DNA from: Psychrobacter sp. I-STPA10
Lineage (GTDB): Bacteria > Pseudomonadota > Gammaproteobacteria > Pseudomonadales > Moraxellaceae
DNA length: 43,792 bases
Direction: 5' to 3'
Assembly: GCF_021012795.1 (NCBI RefSeq)
Contig: NZ_VFYU01000013.1
Location: 1-43,792, forward strand
Shown here: positions 16,597 through 24,910 of the stretch, one piece after another
How positions within the stretch are numbered: the stretch's first letter is position 1
Layout of the letters: each line of letters opens with the position of its first letter
Position numbers and translations under genes: made by a program
Notes under the pieces: generated by a model
Told to the model about the DNA's origin: nothing
Seen by the model: the letters and a program-made list of their open reading frames with translations, nothing else
The model's database searches: none

Positions 16597-17529
16597 TTAC
16601 TGGTTGTGTTTTTCAATCCATGCCAGCACCGTTGGCCAAACCTCCTTGGCAGCGTTACGACTCATTAATATTCGGCTGTGGGAGTAATTATCCAAATCTC
16701 CATTATCTATCCCAAATTCACGAAACTGATTATTAAGATTTTGATAGTCGTTTAGATACAGTAAGCAACCACTGGGTGGTGCGACAAAGTCATCGCCTGT
16801 GGCGGCAATAGCATAAATAGGCATCGTCATCTGCTGCATGTGCTGACGATAATTAAATTTGCCATCGGTACTATGAAAGTTTCTGCCTAAGTTCCAATTA
16901 AACCATTGTTTCATGGTGTAGTAGCTTTCATTAATTGGCCCTAATTTCATTTTAATGGCAGGTAGATAACCAAGCGTTAAGGTCATGGTTTTGCTTAGTA
17001 ATACTTTGGTAAATGCTTTTGGGGTAGTGGCTGCGCCATACGCCTGACAAGCAAATAAGCTGATGCTTTTGACTTTATTAATGTAGACTTTGTTTTGTAG
17101 CAAAAACATCGTGAGGCACATACCACCACCGCTATGAGTCACACAGTGAATGGCTGGCAGGTTAAGCTCATTAAATAAATAGTCAAAAGTTGCTGCGACA
17201 TCATTTAATGCAATGGTTTCAAGGTTAAACTCTTTTTTAGGTTTTGGGCTATTGCCATGTCCACGCCATTCCATAATATAGCAGTGATAACCATGCTCGG
17301 CTAAATAGTGGGCAATACCTAAATGGATACGTTTATCTGAAAATGCACCATGTAGCAACAGTATGTTTTTGCTTGCGTTTTGAGTGGTGCTGATATTATG
17401 AATGTTAGCCGCAGAAGCATTGTTTATATCCTCACTGACTTTATCTTTATTGTTGGTATCAGCGACTTTCCACACAGCCACTTGCTCAATATCTGGCGTG
17501 GTTACTAAAGTTAAACTCTCAGTAATCAT
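16597..17529 (-). CDS. alpha/beta-hydrolase family protein
   Basis: Serine hydrolase of the alpha/beta fold, 310 aa. The oxyanion segment is LLLHGAFSDK (57-66). The nucleophile elbow is CVTHSGGGM (S133), the acid is probably in ATGDDFVAP and the histidine in NYSHSRIL near the C-terminus, so a complete triad seems present. An N-terminal ~50-residue Asn/Asp-rich stretch precedes the domain. There is no signal peptide. The substrate cannot be told; lipase-like or polyester-type activity is possible. GGGAG lies 8 nt before the ATG, and a 20-nt hairpin palindrome lies 30 nt upstream. The gene stands alone, followed by a repeat-filled spacer on its 5' side. Confidence 0.82.
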   Translation of the reverse strand: MITESLTLVTTPDIEQVAVWKVADTNNKDKVSEDINNASAANIHNISTTQNASKNILLLHGAFSDKRIHLGIAHYLAEHGYHCYIMEWRGHGNSPKPKKEFNLETIALNDVAATFDYLFNELNLPAIHCVTHSGGGMCLTMFLLQNKVYINKVKSISLFACQAYGAATTPKAFTKVLLSKTMTLTLGYLPAIKMKLGPINESYYTMKQWFNWNLGRNFHSTDGKFNYRQHMQQMTMPIYAIAATGDDFVAPPSGCLLYLNDYQNLNNQFREFGIDNGDLDNYSHSRILMSRNAAKEVWPTVLAWIEKHNQ

Positions 17530-17558
17530 AAAAACGCTCCCTTTTTATAACCTTTTTT

Positions 17559-17578
17559 ATAACCTTGCATAAGGTTAT
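17559..17578. promoter_or_regulatory. inverted repeat upstream of the alpha/beta hydrolase
   Basis: ATAACCTTGCATAAGGTTAT: 8-bp arms around a 4-nt centre, with a further half-like TATAACC about 10 nt away on the gene side. It lies 30 nt upstream of the hydrolase start, where an operator would be expected. No regulator is identified. Confidence 0.35.
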
Positions 17579-17596
17579 GGTTTTATCTTCCTTGAT

Positions 17597-17718
17597 ATAT
17601 AGTCGACTTAATACAAAACTGGCACAAAGTCAAACTCGCTCGCAGTACCTGCTTTTATAAAAACAGTTACACCTTCGCTCGTTTTCCTTGTAAAAGTATT
17701 ATCTTGACTTGACTATAT
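17597..17718. repeat. short interspersed repeat with ATATAGTC / GACTATAT ends (copy B)
   Basis: About 122 bp with perfectly inverted 8-nt ends (ATATAGTC at 17597 and GACTATAT at 17711). Its right 31 nt resemble those of the repeat at 10285-10396. It contains no coding capacity. It forms the first part of the 754-bp spacer between the hydrolase and nfuA. Confidence 0.5.
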
Positions 17719-17774
17719 CTACCTATGTATTGATTTTTAACATACTTAGATACACAAAAAATAGCTGATAGTTA

Positions 17775-17937
17775 GAACCTGTATTCACAACCCATAATGG
17801 TGGCTTTTTGCCTAAAATAGACGTACTACGGCGTTAAATTTTGGGTTAAATAGAGTGACTATTCGCCCCAAAATTTGCCTTGTATTACACAATTTTAGTT
17901 TAAAATTCCCCTGATTTTGGATTATGAATACAGGTTC
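17775..17937. mobile_element. MITE, copy 1 (GAACCTGTATTCA ends, TTA duplication)
   Basis: A 163-bp element starting GAACCTGTATTCA and ending TGAATACAGGTTC, a perfect 13-bp inverted pair, flanked on both sides by TTA (17772-17774 and 17938-17940). The first ~55 nt are identical to the copy at 35731. There is no open frame for a transposase, so it would need one in trans. A 3-bp TNA duplication is typical of IS1031-group IS5-family elements; the family link is inference. Confidence 0.85.
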
Positions 17938-18170
17938 TTAAAATACGCCATAGCAATCGCTGCTACTATAAAAATCTAATGCCTAGTGGGTCACTTTTTA
18001 GGTTTATAGTGATAAAAACGTAAGTTTGAGCATTAACAATAATCATTAGCTGGCACTATGGCTTGAAAACATGGCGCGTTTCTTGGGTTTATCAGACTTA
18101 TCTGAAGATAAGTGCTATTGTTTGCGCTCATTTTTTCTCGGTGTTATTAATCTTCATAAGTAGTATTCCC

Positions 18171-18198
18171 TTGATTATTTTGCAATCAACGCCATAAT
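18171..18198 (+). promoter_or_regulatory. promoter candidate for nfuA
   Basis: TTGATT (18171-18176) and CATAAT (18193-18198) with a 16-nt spacer, about 85 nt before the nfuA start. The rest of the stretch 17941-18283 shows no gene. A TTGACA also occurs at 18241 but has no convincing -10 partner. Confidence 0.3.
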
Positions 18199-18283
18199 GA
18201 AACTGTATATTTGTCATATTTGCCATTCTCGGCAATTTTGTTGACAATTCTTATTTTTAATTTTCAATACATGAGGTCAACTT

Positions 18284-18955
18284 ATGACTGATAGCCATAC
18301 AGACACAGCCAATGCAGAGCAAACGTCAGCATTAGACATCGAGCAAACTGAGATTAAAAGTAACATCACCATTACTGAGTCAGCACAAGAGTATTTGACT
18401 GAGCTTTTGGCAAAACAAGAAACAGATGGTATTGGGGTACGTATTTTTGTCGAGCACCCAGGTACGCCACGAGCAGAGTGCTGTATGGCTTATAATCAGC
18501 CAGGTGAAGAAGATGAGGCTGATTTGCAGCTACATTATGAAAACTTTACTGCTTTTATTGATGCGGTCTCCGTGCCTTATCTTGAAGATGCCGTGATTGA
18601 CTATAACAAAGACCGTTTTGGGGGGCAGTTAACTTTCCGTGCGCCTAACTCAAAAATCCCTAAAGTGGGAGAAGATGCCAGTGTTGAAGAGCGCATCAAT
18701 TATGTGTTGCAGTCAGATATTAATCCCAACTTAGCCTCACATGGCGGTAATGTGCAACTGGTCGAATTGCTAGATGAAGAGGGCGTAGGATTGACGGCTG
18801 TATTAAAATTTGGTGGTGGTTGTCAAGGTTGTTCGGCAGTGGATATGACCCTACGCCAAGGGGTAGAAGTACAGCTTAAACAGCAAGTTCCCGAGCTGAT
18901 GCAAGTGGTCGATGAGACTGACCACACCCGTACTGAAAATGCCTATTACCAATAA
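18284..18955 (+). CDS. nfuA: Fe-S biogenesis protein NfuA
   Basis: Carrier that receives [4Fe-4S] clusters and delivers them to target enzymes. The N-terminal A-type-like domain (~27-130) is degenerate, as in other NfuA proteins. The C-terminal NifU-like domain (~135-210) has the cluster-binding motif [12 protein letters not shown] (C180, C183) and the family stretch [16 protein letters not shown]. Compared with E. coli NfuA (191 aa) it has an N-terminal extension of about 25 polar residues, giving 223 aa. GAGGT lies 6 nt before the ATG. Monocistronic: a terminator follows before metY. Confidence 0.95.
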   Translation: MTDSHTDTANAEQTSALDIEQTEIKSNITITESAQEYLTELLAKQETDGIGVRIFVEHPGTPRAECCMAYNQPGEEDEADLQLHYENFTAFIDAVSVPYLEDAVIDYNKDRFGGQLTFRAPNSKIPKVGEDASVEERINYVLQSDINPNLASHGGNVQLVELLDEEGVGLTAVLKFGGGCQGCSAVDMTLRQGVEVQLKQQVPELMQVVDETDHTRTENAYYQ

Positions 18956-19057
18956 GGCTGACAATAAGGCTAAGTCTTATCACCCTCTGCTTATATTAAA
19001 ATATAATAACTAACGTAAATAAAATTTATTTTATTCATAAACAAGCTAAGTTATGAT

Positions 19058-19120
19058 AACCAGATTACTATAAATCAGTGTGTTAGCAATATACCCTGAA
19101 AATAGTAATCTGGTTTTTTT
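19058..19120 (+). terminator. terminator-like structure between nfuA and metY
   Basis: AACCAGATTACTA (19058-19070) pairs perfectly over 13 bp with TAGTAATCTGGTT (19103-19115), followed by a run of T to 19120. The 32-nt loop is unusually large. It ends about 60 nt before the metY start, so it may end nfuA transcripts or act as an attenuator in the metY leader. Confidence 0.6.
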
Positions 19121-19180
19121 ATGTATATCAAGCAAAAATAGAATGAAAATAGTTTTTTCACAGATGAATAAGGACAATCT

Positions 19181-20479
19181 ATGAGCAATACAGACGGACA
19201 AAATAAACAACGCTTAGAAACACTATCTATTCATGCTGGTTATAGTGTTGAGCCAACCACCAAAGCGGTGGCAGTGCCCATTTATCACACCAGTTCTTAT
19301 GCCTTTGATGATACGCAACATGGGGCAGATTTGTTTGACCTTAAAGTACAAGGCAATATTTATACTCGCATCATGAACCCAACCAATGCGGTATTAGAAG
19401 AGCGAGTTGCTGCACTTGAAGGTGGTGTGGGTGCATTGGCAGTGGCATCGGGCATGGCTGCTATTACTTATGCGGTGCAGACCATCTGCGAAGCAGGTGA
19501 TAATATCGTTGCGGTATCCACTTTATATGGCGGTACATATAACTTCTTTGCACACACCCTGCCTCGTCAAGGCATCGAGGTACGTTTTTTTGACCATAAA
19601 AACCCCGAAGCAATTCGTGATTTAATCGATGATAAGACCAAAATAGTTTATGCCGAGAGTATCGGTAATCCACTGGGTAATATTGTCGATATTGCGGCAT
19701 TGGCAGATATTGCGCATCAATATGGTGTGCCTGTGGTGATTGATAATACCGTGGCGACACCTGCTTTGTGCCGACCATTTGAACATGGTGCGGATATTGT
19801 GGTGCATTCACTGACTAAATATATGAGCGGAACGGGAACATCTATTGGCGGTGCGATTGTGGACAGTGGCAAGTTTGCGTGGGGAGATTATCCTGAGCGT
19901 TTCCCGCTACTCAATGAGCCTGATGCCAGCTATCATGGGGTTAATTTTGTCAAAGACGTGGGTGAGGCTGCTTATATTGCGCGCGCGCGTGTGGCACCAC
20001 TACGTAATACAGGTGCAGCATTAAGCCCACTCAATGCCTTTAGTATTTTACAAGGTATGCAGACCCTAAGTTTGCGTATGCAGCGTCACGTTGAAAACGC
20101 ACAGGCGGTAGCAGAATATCTGCAAGGGCATGATAAAGTAGCATGGGTAAAATATGCAGGGCTGCCCAATCACCCTGAGCATGAATTGGCACAAAAGTAT
20201 ATGCAAGGTACACCATCTGCCATTTTGACTTTTGGAGTGAAAGGGGGGCGTGAAGCAGGCGCACGCTTTATTGATGCGCTACAACTCATTACCCGTCTGG
20301 TGAATATTGGTGATGCCAAATCATTGGCATGTCACCCTGCCACCACTACCCATCGCCAGTTAAATGGTCAAGAGCTTGAGCAAGCAGGAGTGAGTGAAGA
20401 CATGGTACGCTTATCAATTGGTATCGAGCATATTGATGACATCAAAGCAGATTTGGCGCAGGCATTGGCACAAGCATAG
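19181..20479 (+). CDS. metY: O-acetylhomoserine sulfhydrylase (aminocarboxypropyltransferase, MetY type)
   Basis: PLP enzyme of the Cys/Met metabolism family forming homocysteine from O-acetylhomoserine and sulfide in direct-sulfhydrylation methionine synthesis. The length of 432 aa fits MetY rather than the ~390-400 aa of MetB, MetC or MetZ. The N-terminal ETLSIHAGY and YTRIMNPTNAVLEERVAALE are typical, and the PLP lysine is in VHSLTKYMSGTG (K213). Near the C-terminus SLACHPATTTH is the family's substrate-carboxylate region. AAGGA lies 6 nt before the ATG. Together with cysM this gives the window two sulfide-assimilating enzymes. Confidence 0.94.
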   Translation: MSNTDGQNKQRLETLSIHAGYSVEPTTKAVAVPIYHTSSYAFDDTQHGADLFDLKVQGNIYTRIMNPTNAVLEERVAALEGGVGALAVASGMAAITYAVQTICEAGDNIVAVSTLYGGTYNFFAHTLPRQGIEVRFFDHKNPEAIRDLIDDKTKIVYAESIGNPLGNIVDIAALADIAHQYGVPVVIDNTVATPALCRPFEHGADIVVHSLTKYMSGTGTSIGGAIVDSGKFAWGDYPERFPLLNEPDASYHGVNFVKDVGEAAYIARARVAPLRNTGAALSPLNAFSILQGMQTLSLRMQRHVENAQAVAEYLQGHDKVAWVKYAGLPNHPEHELAQKYMQGTPSAILTFGVKGGREAGARFIDALQLITRLVNIGDAKSLACHPATTTHRQLNGQELEQAGVSEDMVRLSIGIEHIDDIKADLAQALAQA

Positions 20480-20546
20480 CGCTTTAATTTGTTGAAAATC
20501 TTGCTTACCATATTGTTAACAACAATTGATAACAACTATTGACAAC

Positions 20547-20581
20547 AAAAAGCCGCATAGCAATTTACTATGCGGCTTTTT
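20547..20581. terminator. bidirectional intrinsic terminator between metY and ktrB
   Basis: A perfect 14-bp stem, AAAAAGCCGCATAG (20547-20560) with its complement (20568-20581), and a 7-nt loop. The A and T runs at its ends let it work on both strands, ending metY and the converging ktr genes. Confidence 0.88.
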
Positions 20582-20623
20582 ATTGGCAAATCATAGACCA
20601 TGTGATATTTAAACTGTCATTAA

Positions 20624-21940
20624 TTAGCCAATCAAGACATTGGTTTCAGGATAGCGAATACGAGTCGATTTTGGCATCGCAATCAAATAAGCCAAAGTCA
20701 ACGGGCCCACACGTCCTGCAAACATCATAAACATAATAATGGCTTCACCTGCATCGCTTAGATTTCCTGTCAGACCTCGTGACAATCCAACCGTACTTAA
20801 AGCAGAAACCACTTCAAATAATACATCTTCTAAGGGGTGTCTTGCTTCAATCACAGATAAAATAAACACACTTAAAAAAATCAGCATCAGAGTAATACTC
20901 ACCAGAGCCAGTGATTTGCGTACTTGCCGCTCAGGGATACTCCGCTCAAATACAGTTACATGGTCACGCTGACGTAAAAATGAAAAAGTAGTGAGAATTA
21001 ATACTGCAAAAGTGCCCAGTTTAATACCACTGGCTGTTGATAGTGAGCCACCACCGACAAACATCAAAAACATGGTAAGTAGGGTACTGGCATCGGTCAA
21101 CTGGTCAATGGCAATGGTATTAAATCCTGCAGTACGTGGAGTGATGGCTTGAAACCAAGCGGCAGTGGCTTGATCTATTAAGTTTAAATTGCCTAACGTT
21201 GCAGGATTATGACGCTCTAATAGCCAAAATAACGCAAAAGCAATGAGGTTGATTATCACAGTAGCAGATAAGACCAACTTAGTATTAACGCTAATTTTGT
21301 GCCAACTGCGATGCTCCAGCATGTCCTTAATGACCAAAAACCCAAGTCCACCAATAATAATCAGGGCGGTAATAATCAAGTTAATCTGTTGATTGCCCAC
21401 ATAGGGGGTTAGGCTATCGCTACTTAGGGCAAATCCTGCGTTATTAAAGGCTGAGATGGTATAAAAAAATCCATGATACAGGGCTTCACCCCATGGCATG
21501 TGTGGTGAAAAAGACAGTGTCAGTAATATCATACCGACTATCTCAACACTTAAAGCAATACCAATGACTGATTTGGCAGTGCTAATAATATCGCCAAAAC
21601 TGGTTTCTGCCAACGCTTCACGAGCAATGATTTGACTGGTCATATTCAAACGACGTTGCAGGCTAAAAAATGCCAATACAGCAAAGGTCATAAAACCCAA
21701 GCCGCCAAGCTGAATTAATATGGCAATGACCACCTGCCCAAGCCGAGTAAATGAGGCAGTATCTACCACTGCAAGCCCTGTTACCGTTACTGCCGAAGTG
21801 GCTGTAAATGCCGCTTCTAACCAAGAGATATTGGTGGGATTACAGATGGGCAGCATTAATAAAATACTGCCAACAATAATTAGCCCCAAAAAGCCAAAAG
21901 CTAGAATAAATGGGGGTGATAATAAGATGCGTGAGTTCAC
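20624..21940 (-). CDS. ktrB: KtrB/TrkH-family potassium channel subunit
   Basis: Membrane subunit of a Ktr-type K+ (Na+-dependent) uptake system, 438 aa, eight membrane segments built as four M1-P-M2 units. Each pore loop keeps its selectivity-filter glycine: TVTGLAV, NAGFALSS, TAGFNTIA and STVGLSRG. The length is that of KtrB rather than the ~480 aa TrkH. It starts with GTG, 6 nt after the ktrA stop, with no strong ribosome site, so translation is probably coupled to ktrA. Confidence 0.93.
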   Translation of the reverse strand: MNSRILLSPPFILAFGFLGLIIVGSILLMLPICNPTNISWLEAAFTATSAVTVTGLAVVDTASFTRLGQVVIAILIQLGGLGFMTFAVLAFFSLQRRLNMTSQIIAREALAETSFGDIISTAKSVIGIALSVEIVGMILLTLSFSPHMPWGEALYHGFFYTISAFNNAGFALSSDSLTPYVGNQQINLIITALIIIGGLGFLVIKDMLEHRSWHKISVNTKLVLSATVIINLIAFALFWLLERHNPATLGNLNLIDQATAAWFQAITPRTAGFNTIAIDQLTDASTLLTMFLMFVGGGSLSTASGIKLGTFAVLILTTFSFLRQRDHVTVFERSIPERQVRKSLALVSITLMLIFLSVFILSVIEARHPLEDVLFEVVSALSTVGLSRGLTGNLSDAGEAIIMFMMFAGRVGPLTLAYLIAMPKSTRIRYPETNVLIG

Positions 21941-21946
21941 TGCTGG

Positions 21947-22621
21947 CTACCGCAAGTCTGATGAATGAGGAGGGATAAAGGTGCGCGCCAAGCGTTTTAG
22001 CTCTGGTAAACTGCCACTAAATACCAAGCTATCTGGATGTTGTACTGTCCAGTTATCATCAAATGTATGAATCACTTTACCTTGACGAACGATAAGTAAT
22101 AAGGAAGTTGAGGGATAGGTATTACGGATTTTGGCAATGCTTTGTGGTGTCCAGCCAGCAGGAATATCAATACGTACCAGATACTCATCATTATTACCTA
22201 ATGACAGGTATTGTTTCATCATCGGGTAGTTCATTGCTTGGGCAATACGGATACCCATATCTTGCTCAGGGTGAATGATGTTTTGTACCCCAAGACTTGC
22301 CAAAATATCATGATGAGCATCAGTTTTGGCTTTTACCCAGAGGTTATGTACAGGTAGATGAATCAGATTTAAAGTACACAGCAAGCTGGCTTCTAAATTA
22401 TCACCAATACATACCATGACGCCATCTAGTTGCGCAAAGTTCAGCTCTTTGAGCGTTTCTTTGTCAGTGGCATCAGCGATGACGGCATGGCTTAATGTAT
22501 CACTGACTTTATTGACTTCCTTTTCATCAAGGTCAATGCCTAATACTTCATTGCCTTGACGCTGCAATTCAAAGGCGCAAGCACGTCCAAAGACGCCTAA
22601 TCCTATAACAGCAAACTGCAT
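21947..22621 (-). CDS. ktrA: KtrA/TrkA-family potassium uptake regulatory subunit
   Basis: Cytoplasmic gating ring subunit of the KtrAB system, 224 aa. The N-terminal RCK_N Rossmann fold has VIGLGVFGRACA and the acidic residue at the end of strand 2 (VLGIDLDE) expected for NAD(H)/ADP/ATP binding. The C-terminal half (~135-220) fits an RCK_C domain. AAGGAG lies 5 nt before the ATG. It is upstream of ktrB in a two-gene operon. RCK_C domains of KtrA can bind c-di-AMP in Firmicutes; whether that applies here cannot be read from the sequence. Confidence 0.93.
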   Translation of the reverse strand: MQFAVIGLGVFGRACAFELQRQGNEVLGIDLDEKEVNKVSDTLSHAVIADATDKETLKELNFAQLDGVMVCIGDNLEASLLCTLNLIHLPVHNLWVKAKTDAHHDILASLGVQNIIHPEQDMGIRIAQAMNYPMMKQYLSLGNNDEYLVRIDIPAGWTPQSIAKIRNTYPSTSLLLIVRQGKVIHTFDDNWTVQHPDSLVFSGSLPELKRLARTFIPPHSSDLR

Positions 22622-22680
22622 ATTGACTCCTTGTGAATATATTCAATACCCGATGAGATAGAGAATAAAATGATTGTGAA

Positions 22681-23694
22681 TTATGCTACCAATACTCGCC
22701 GAGCGATGTCTTGGTATTCATTTGCCGCTAAACGTGGGCCTATCTGACAAACCACTTGACTGGCAACTTCACCCGCCAATTTTGCACACTCAGGCAAAGA
22801 ATATTGCTGAGTGATCGCATACATAAATGCACCTGCATAGTTATCACCTGCGCCATTGGTGTCGACGACATCATTGACATGAGGAGTAGGCTCTTCAATA
22901 ATTTCAACTTTATCACCCTCACGTTTACAAATCACCACGCCATGAGCACCATTGGTTACCACAGCAATACGACACCATTCTGTCAAAGCCCGAGCCGCTG
23001 CTTTGTGTTGTTTTTTATCAGTAAACAGTTGCGCTTCTTCAAGGTTACAAAAAATCATGGCGACCCCATTACCCAGCATATTTTGTAGCCCTGTTTTGGC
23101 AAACTTTATTACCGCAGGGTCAGCAAAGCTTACCGCAATTTGCACATCATGAATACCTGCCTGTTGACGTAGCTTGGTCATGGCAGATTGAATGCTATCA
23201 GACATTGCTAGATAGCCTTCTAAATATAACCAGTCACTTTGTGTTAACGCCTCAAAATTGACATTTTGTTCGTCAATTTCACTTGATGTACCCAAGTACG
23301 TTTGCATGGTACGCTCGCCATCAGGAGTGACACAGACCACACATGAGCCAGTGACACCACCAGTTGCTATAGATTGTTCTGAGGTAACAACGCCTGCTTG
23401 ATGTAAATTTTGTAGATAAAACTTACCCTGTTCATCATCACCCACACGGCAAGCATAAAATGGCTTACCACTCAAACTAGCTAAAGCATACATCGTATTA
23501 GCAGCTGAACCACCACCTGCTTGCTTACAAGAGGAAATATCTGCATTGGATAACTGGCGCAAAAGTTGTTGTTGTTGTTCTAATGAGGCTAAGGTCATGT
23601 TGCTTTTTTCGAGCCCAGTTTTAATTAATATCTCCTCAGAAATAAGATATTCGTGATCTACTAAAGCATTACCAACCGCCATGACATCATACAT
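22681..23694 (-). CDS. PfkB-family sugar/nucleoside kinase (adenosine kinase-like)
   Basis: Ribokinase-fold kinase, 337 aa. The first PfkB signature is GGGSAANTMYALASL, and the second is DTNGAGDNYAGAF, holding the catalytic Asp and anion-hole glycines. The N-terminal VMAVGNALVDHEY resembles bacterial adenosine kinase-type PfkB proteins; the phosphate acceptor is not certain. ATG 23694 is preferred over 23700 because GGAG would abut the upstream ATG but sits 6 nt from the second. It lies between ktrA and the usp gene on the same strand, with 33- and 59-nt gaps, so co-transcription is possible. Confidence 0.88.
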   Translation of the reverse strand: MYDVMAVGNALVDHEYLISEEILIKTGLEKSNMTLASLEQQQQLLRQLSNADISSCKQAGGGSAANTMYALASLSGKPFYACRVGDDEQGKFYLQNLHQAGVVTSEQSIATGGVTGSCVVCVTPDGERTMQTYLGTSSEIDEQNVNFEALTQSDWLYLEGYLAMSDSIQSAMTKLRQQAGIHDVQIAVSFADPAVIKFAKTGLQNMLGNGVAMIFCNLEEAQLFTDKKQHKAAARALTEWCRIAVVTNGAHGVVICKREGDKVEIIEEPTPHVNDVVDTNGAGDNYAGAFMYAITQQYSLPECAKLAGEVASQVVCQIGPRLAANEYQDIARRVLVA

Positions 23695-23727
23695 ATACAT
23701 CTCCAGTTTATTTATTATTGTTTATTG

Positions 23728-24189
23728 CTATTTTTTTGCTCTTGGTGAGCCAAGTTTTACCACCAAACAATCACAATGAATGTTTGGCAAAATGCCATCA
23801 ACCGTCGCACCATTGATCCAAGCAGAAATGCCATGACGTTCATGGCGCCCAATAACCAGCAAATCTACTTCATGTTTAGCACAGTAGTGTACGATACCCT
23901 CGCTGCTTGAGATGGCAGTACTAACATCAGCATGGGTTGCATTGATGCCACTACGCTCTAGCATATCTGCAAGCTGTTGTTGCGCATTATTACAGCGATC
24001 TTGATTGACATTTTCATACAATGCAGAGGCAGGCACCATTTCATAGCCAAAACCCACCATTGTGTCTTTGACAATATGTAGCACAGATAATTTAGCGTTA
24101 TGGTTTTGGGCAATTTGTTTGGCTTTTTGTGCCACTCTATCAGCATCTGGGCGCAAATCTGTGACTAATAGTATGTGTTGATATTTCAT
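23728..24189 (-). CDS. universal stress protein (UspA family)
   Basis: Single-domain Usp, 153 aa. It starts with the family's first strand (HILLVTDLRPDA) and ends with LLVIGRHERHG...GATVDGIL and DCLVVKL. The usual ATP-loop pattern G-x2-G-x9-G is altered: the second glycine position reads Glu in GRHE, so it may be closer to the non-ATP-binding UspA type. AGGAG lies 6 nt before the ATG. Role: stress survival, not further defined. First gene of a minus-strand run into the PfkB kinase and ktrAB. Confidence 0.9.
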   Translation of the reverse strand: MKYQHILLVTDLRPDADRVAQKAKQIAQNHNAKLSVLHIVKDTMVGFGYEMVPASALYENVNQDRCNNAQQQLADMLERSGINATHADVSTAISSSEGIVHYCAKHEVDLLVIGRHERHGISAWINGATVDGILPNIHCDCLVVKLGSPRAKK

Positions 24190-24459
24190 GATAGCTCCTA
24201 CATTAAAAGCAATACAAATGAAAAATAAAATCTGCTGTCGCTGCCTTATGATGATATACCCTTTATAAGTAGTCGTCTATGCTAAGGCATGATTTAATGG
24301 CTCATTTTTAAGACTTTATTTATTAGGATTTATCATAACTAATCGGTTGTGACGATCATAGTATAGCAATCAGCAATTTATATTTTATATTGATTGACAA
24401 GTTTTTTTAATTGAGAGTAAACTTAATATTTAACTACTTTTATTGAGACTGTCGCTGTC

Positions 24460-24801
24460 ATGATTTGGCTAAAAATGCTTATTGGTGCATTGGTCGTTTT
24501 GGTGATTCAACTATTTGCCCAAAGTCGCTTTTTTTATCTGGCTGCCTTAGCACCACTTTTTCCTACTTTTACCTTAATCAGTCATTTTATAGTTGGCACA
24601 CAGCGTAGTGCGGCAGACTTAAGAGTAGCATTATTATTTAGTATCTTAGGGGTCATACCCCATCTTATATATACATTCATTGTATTTTTTAGTATCAATT
24701 ATATTGGACTATATAAAGCATTGGCAGTGGGCTGCGTGGGTTGGTTAATGGCAGCAGCCATACTGGTACTGGCATGGCAGCATTGGCAGGCAGTCGCTTA
24801 A
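24460..24801 (+). CDS. glpM: GlpM-family small membrane protein
   Basis: 113-aa inner-membrane protein with about four hydrophobic segments. LAPLFPTFTLISHFIVGTQR matches the core of Pseudomonas GlpM, a protein linked genetically to alginate and membrane functions but without a known biochemical activity. The ribosome site is weak (GAGACT). The gene is divergent from usp and convergent with pabB. Confidence 0.85.
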   Translation: MIWLKMLIGALVVLVIQLFAQSRFFYLAALAPLFPTFTLISHFIVGTQRSAADLRVALLFSILGVIPHLIYTFIVFFSINYIGLYKALAVGCVGWLMAAAILVLAWQHWQAVA

Positions 24802-24910
24802 TATTCTATTTAATTACTTCACTCTCAACTTTATTTTCTAAAATCATATATGCTCCATTCTAAATCCCTCCCTTGAAGTAAGGAACTGGCATTTAATACT
24901 GACTATTGCC

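Noticed and set aside
18241..18269. TTGACA before nfuA as its -35 box
   Set aside because: The hexamer at the right distance (TCAATA) is a poor -10 and transcription would start almost at the ribosome site.
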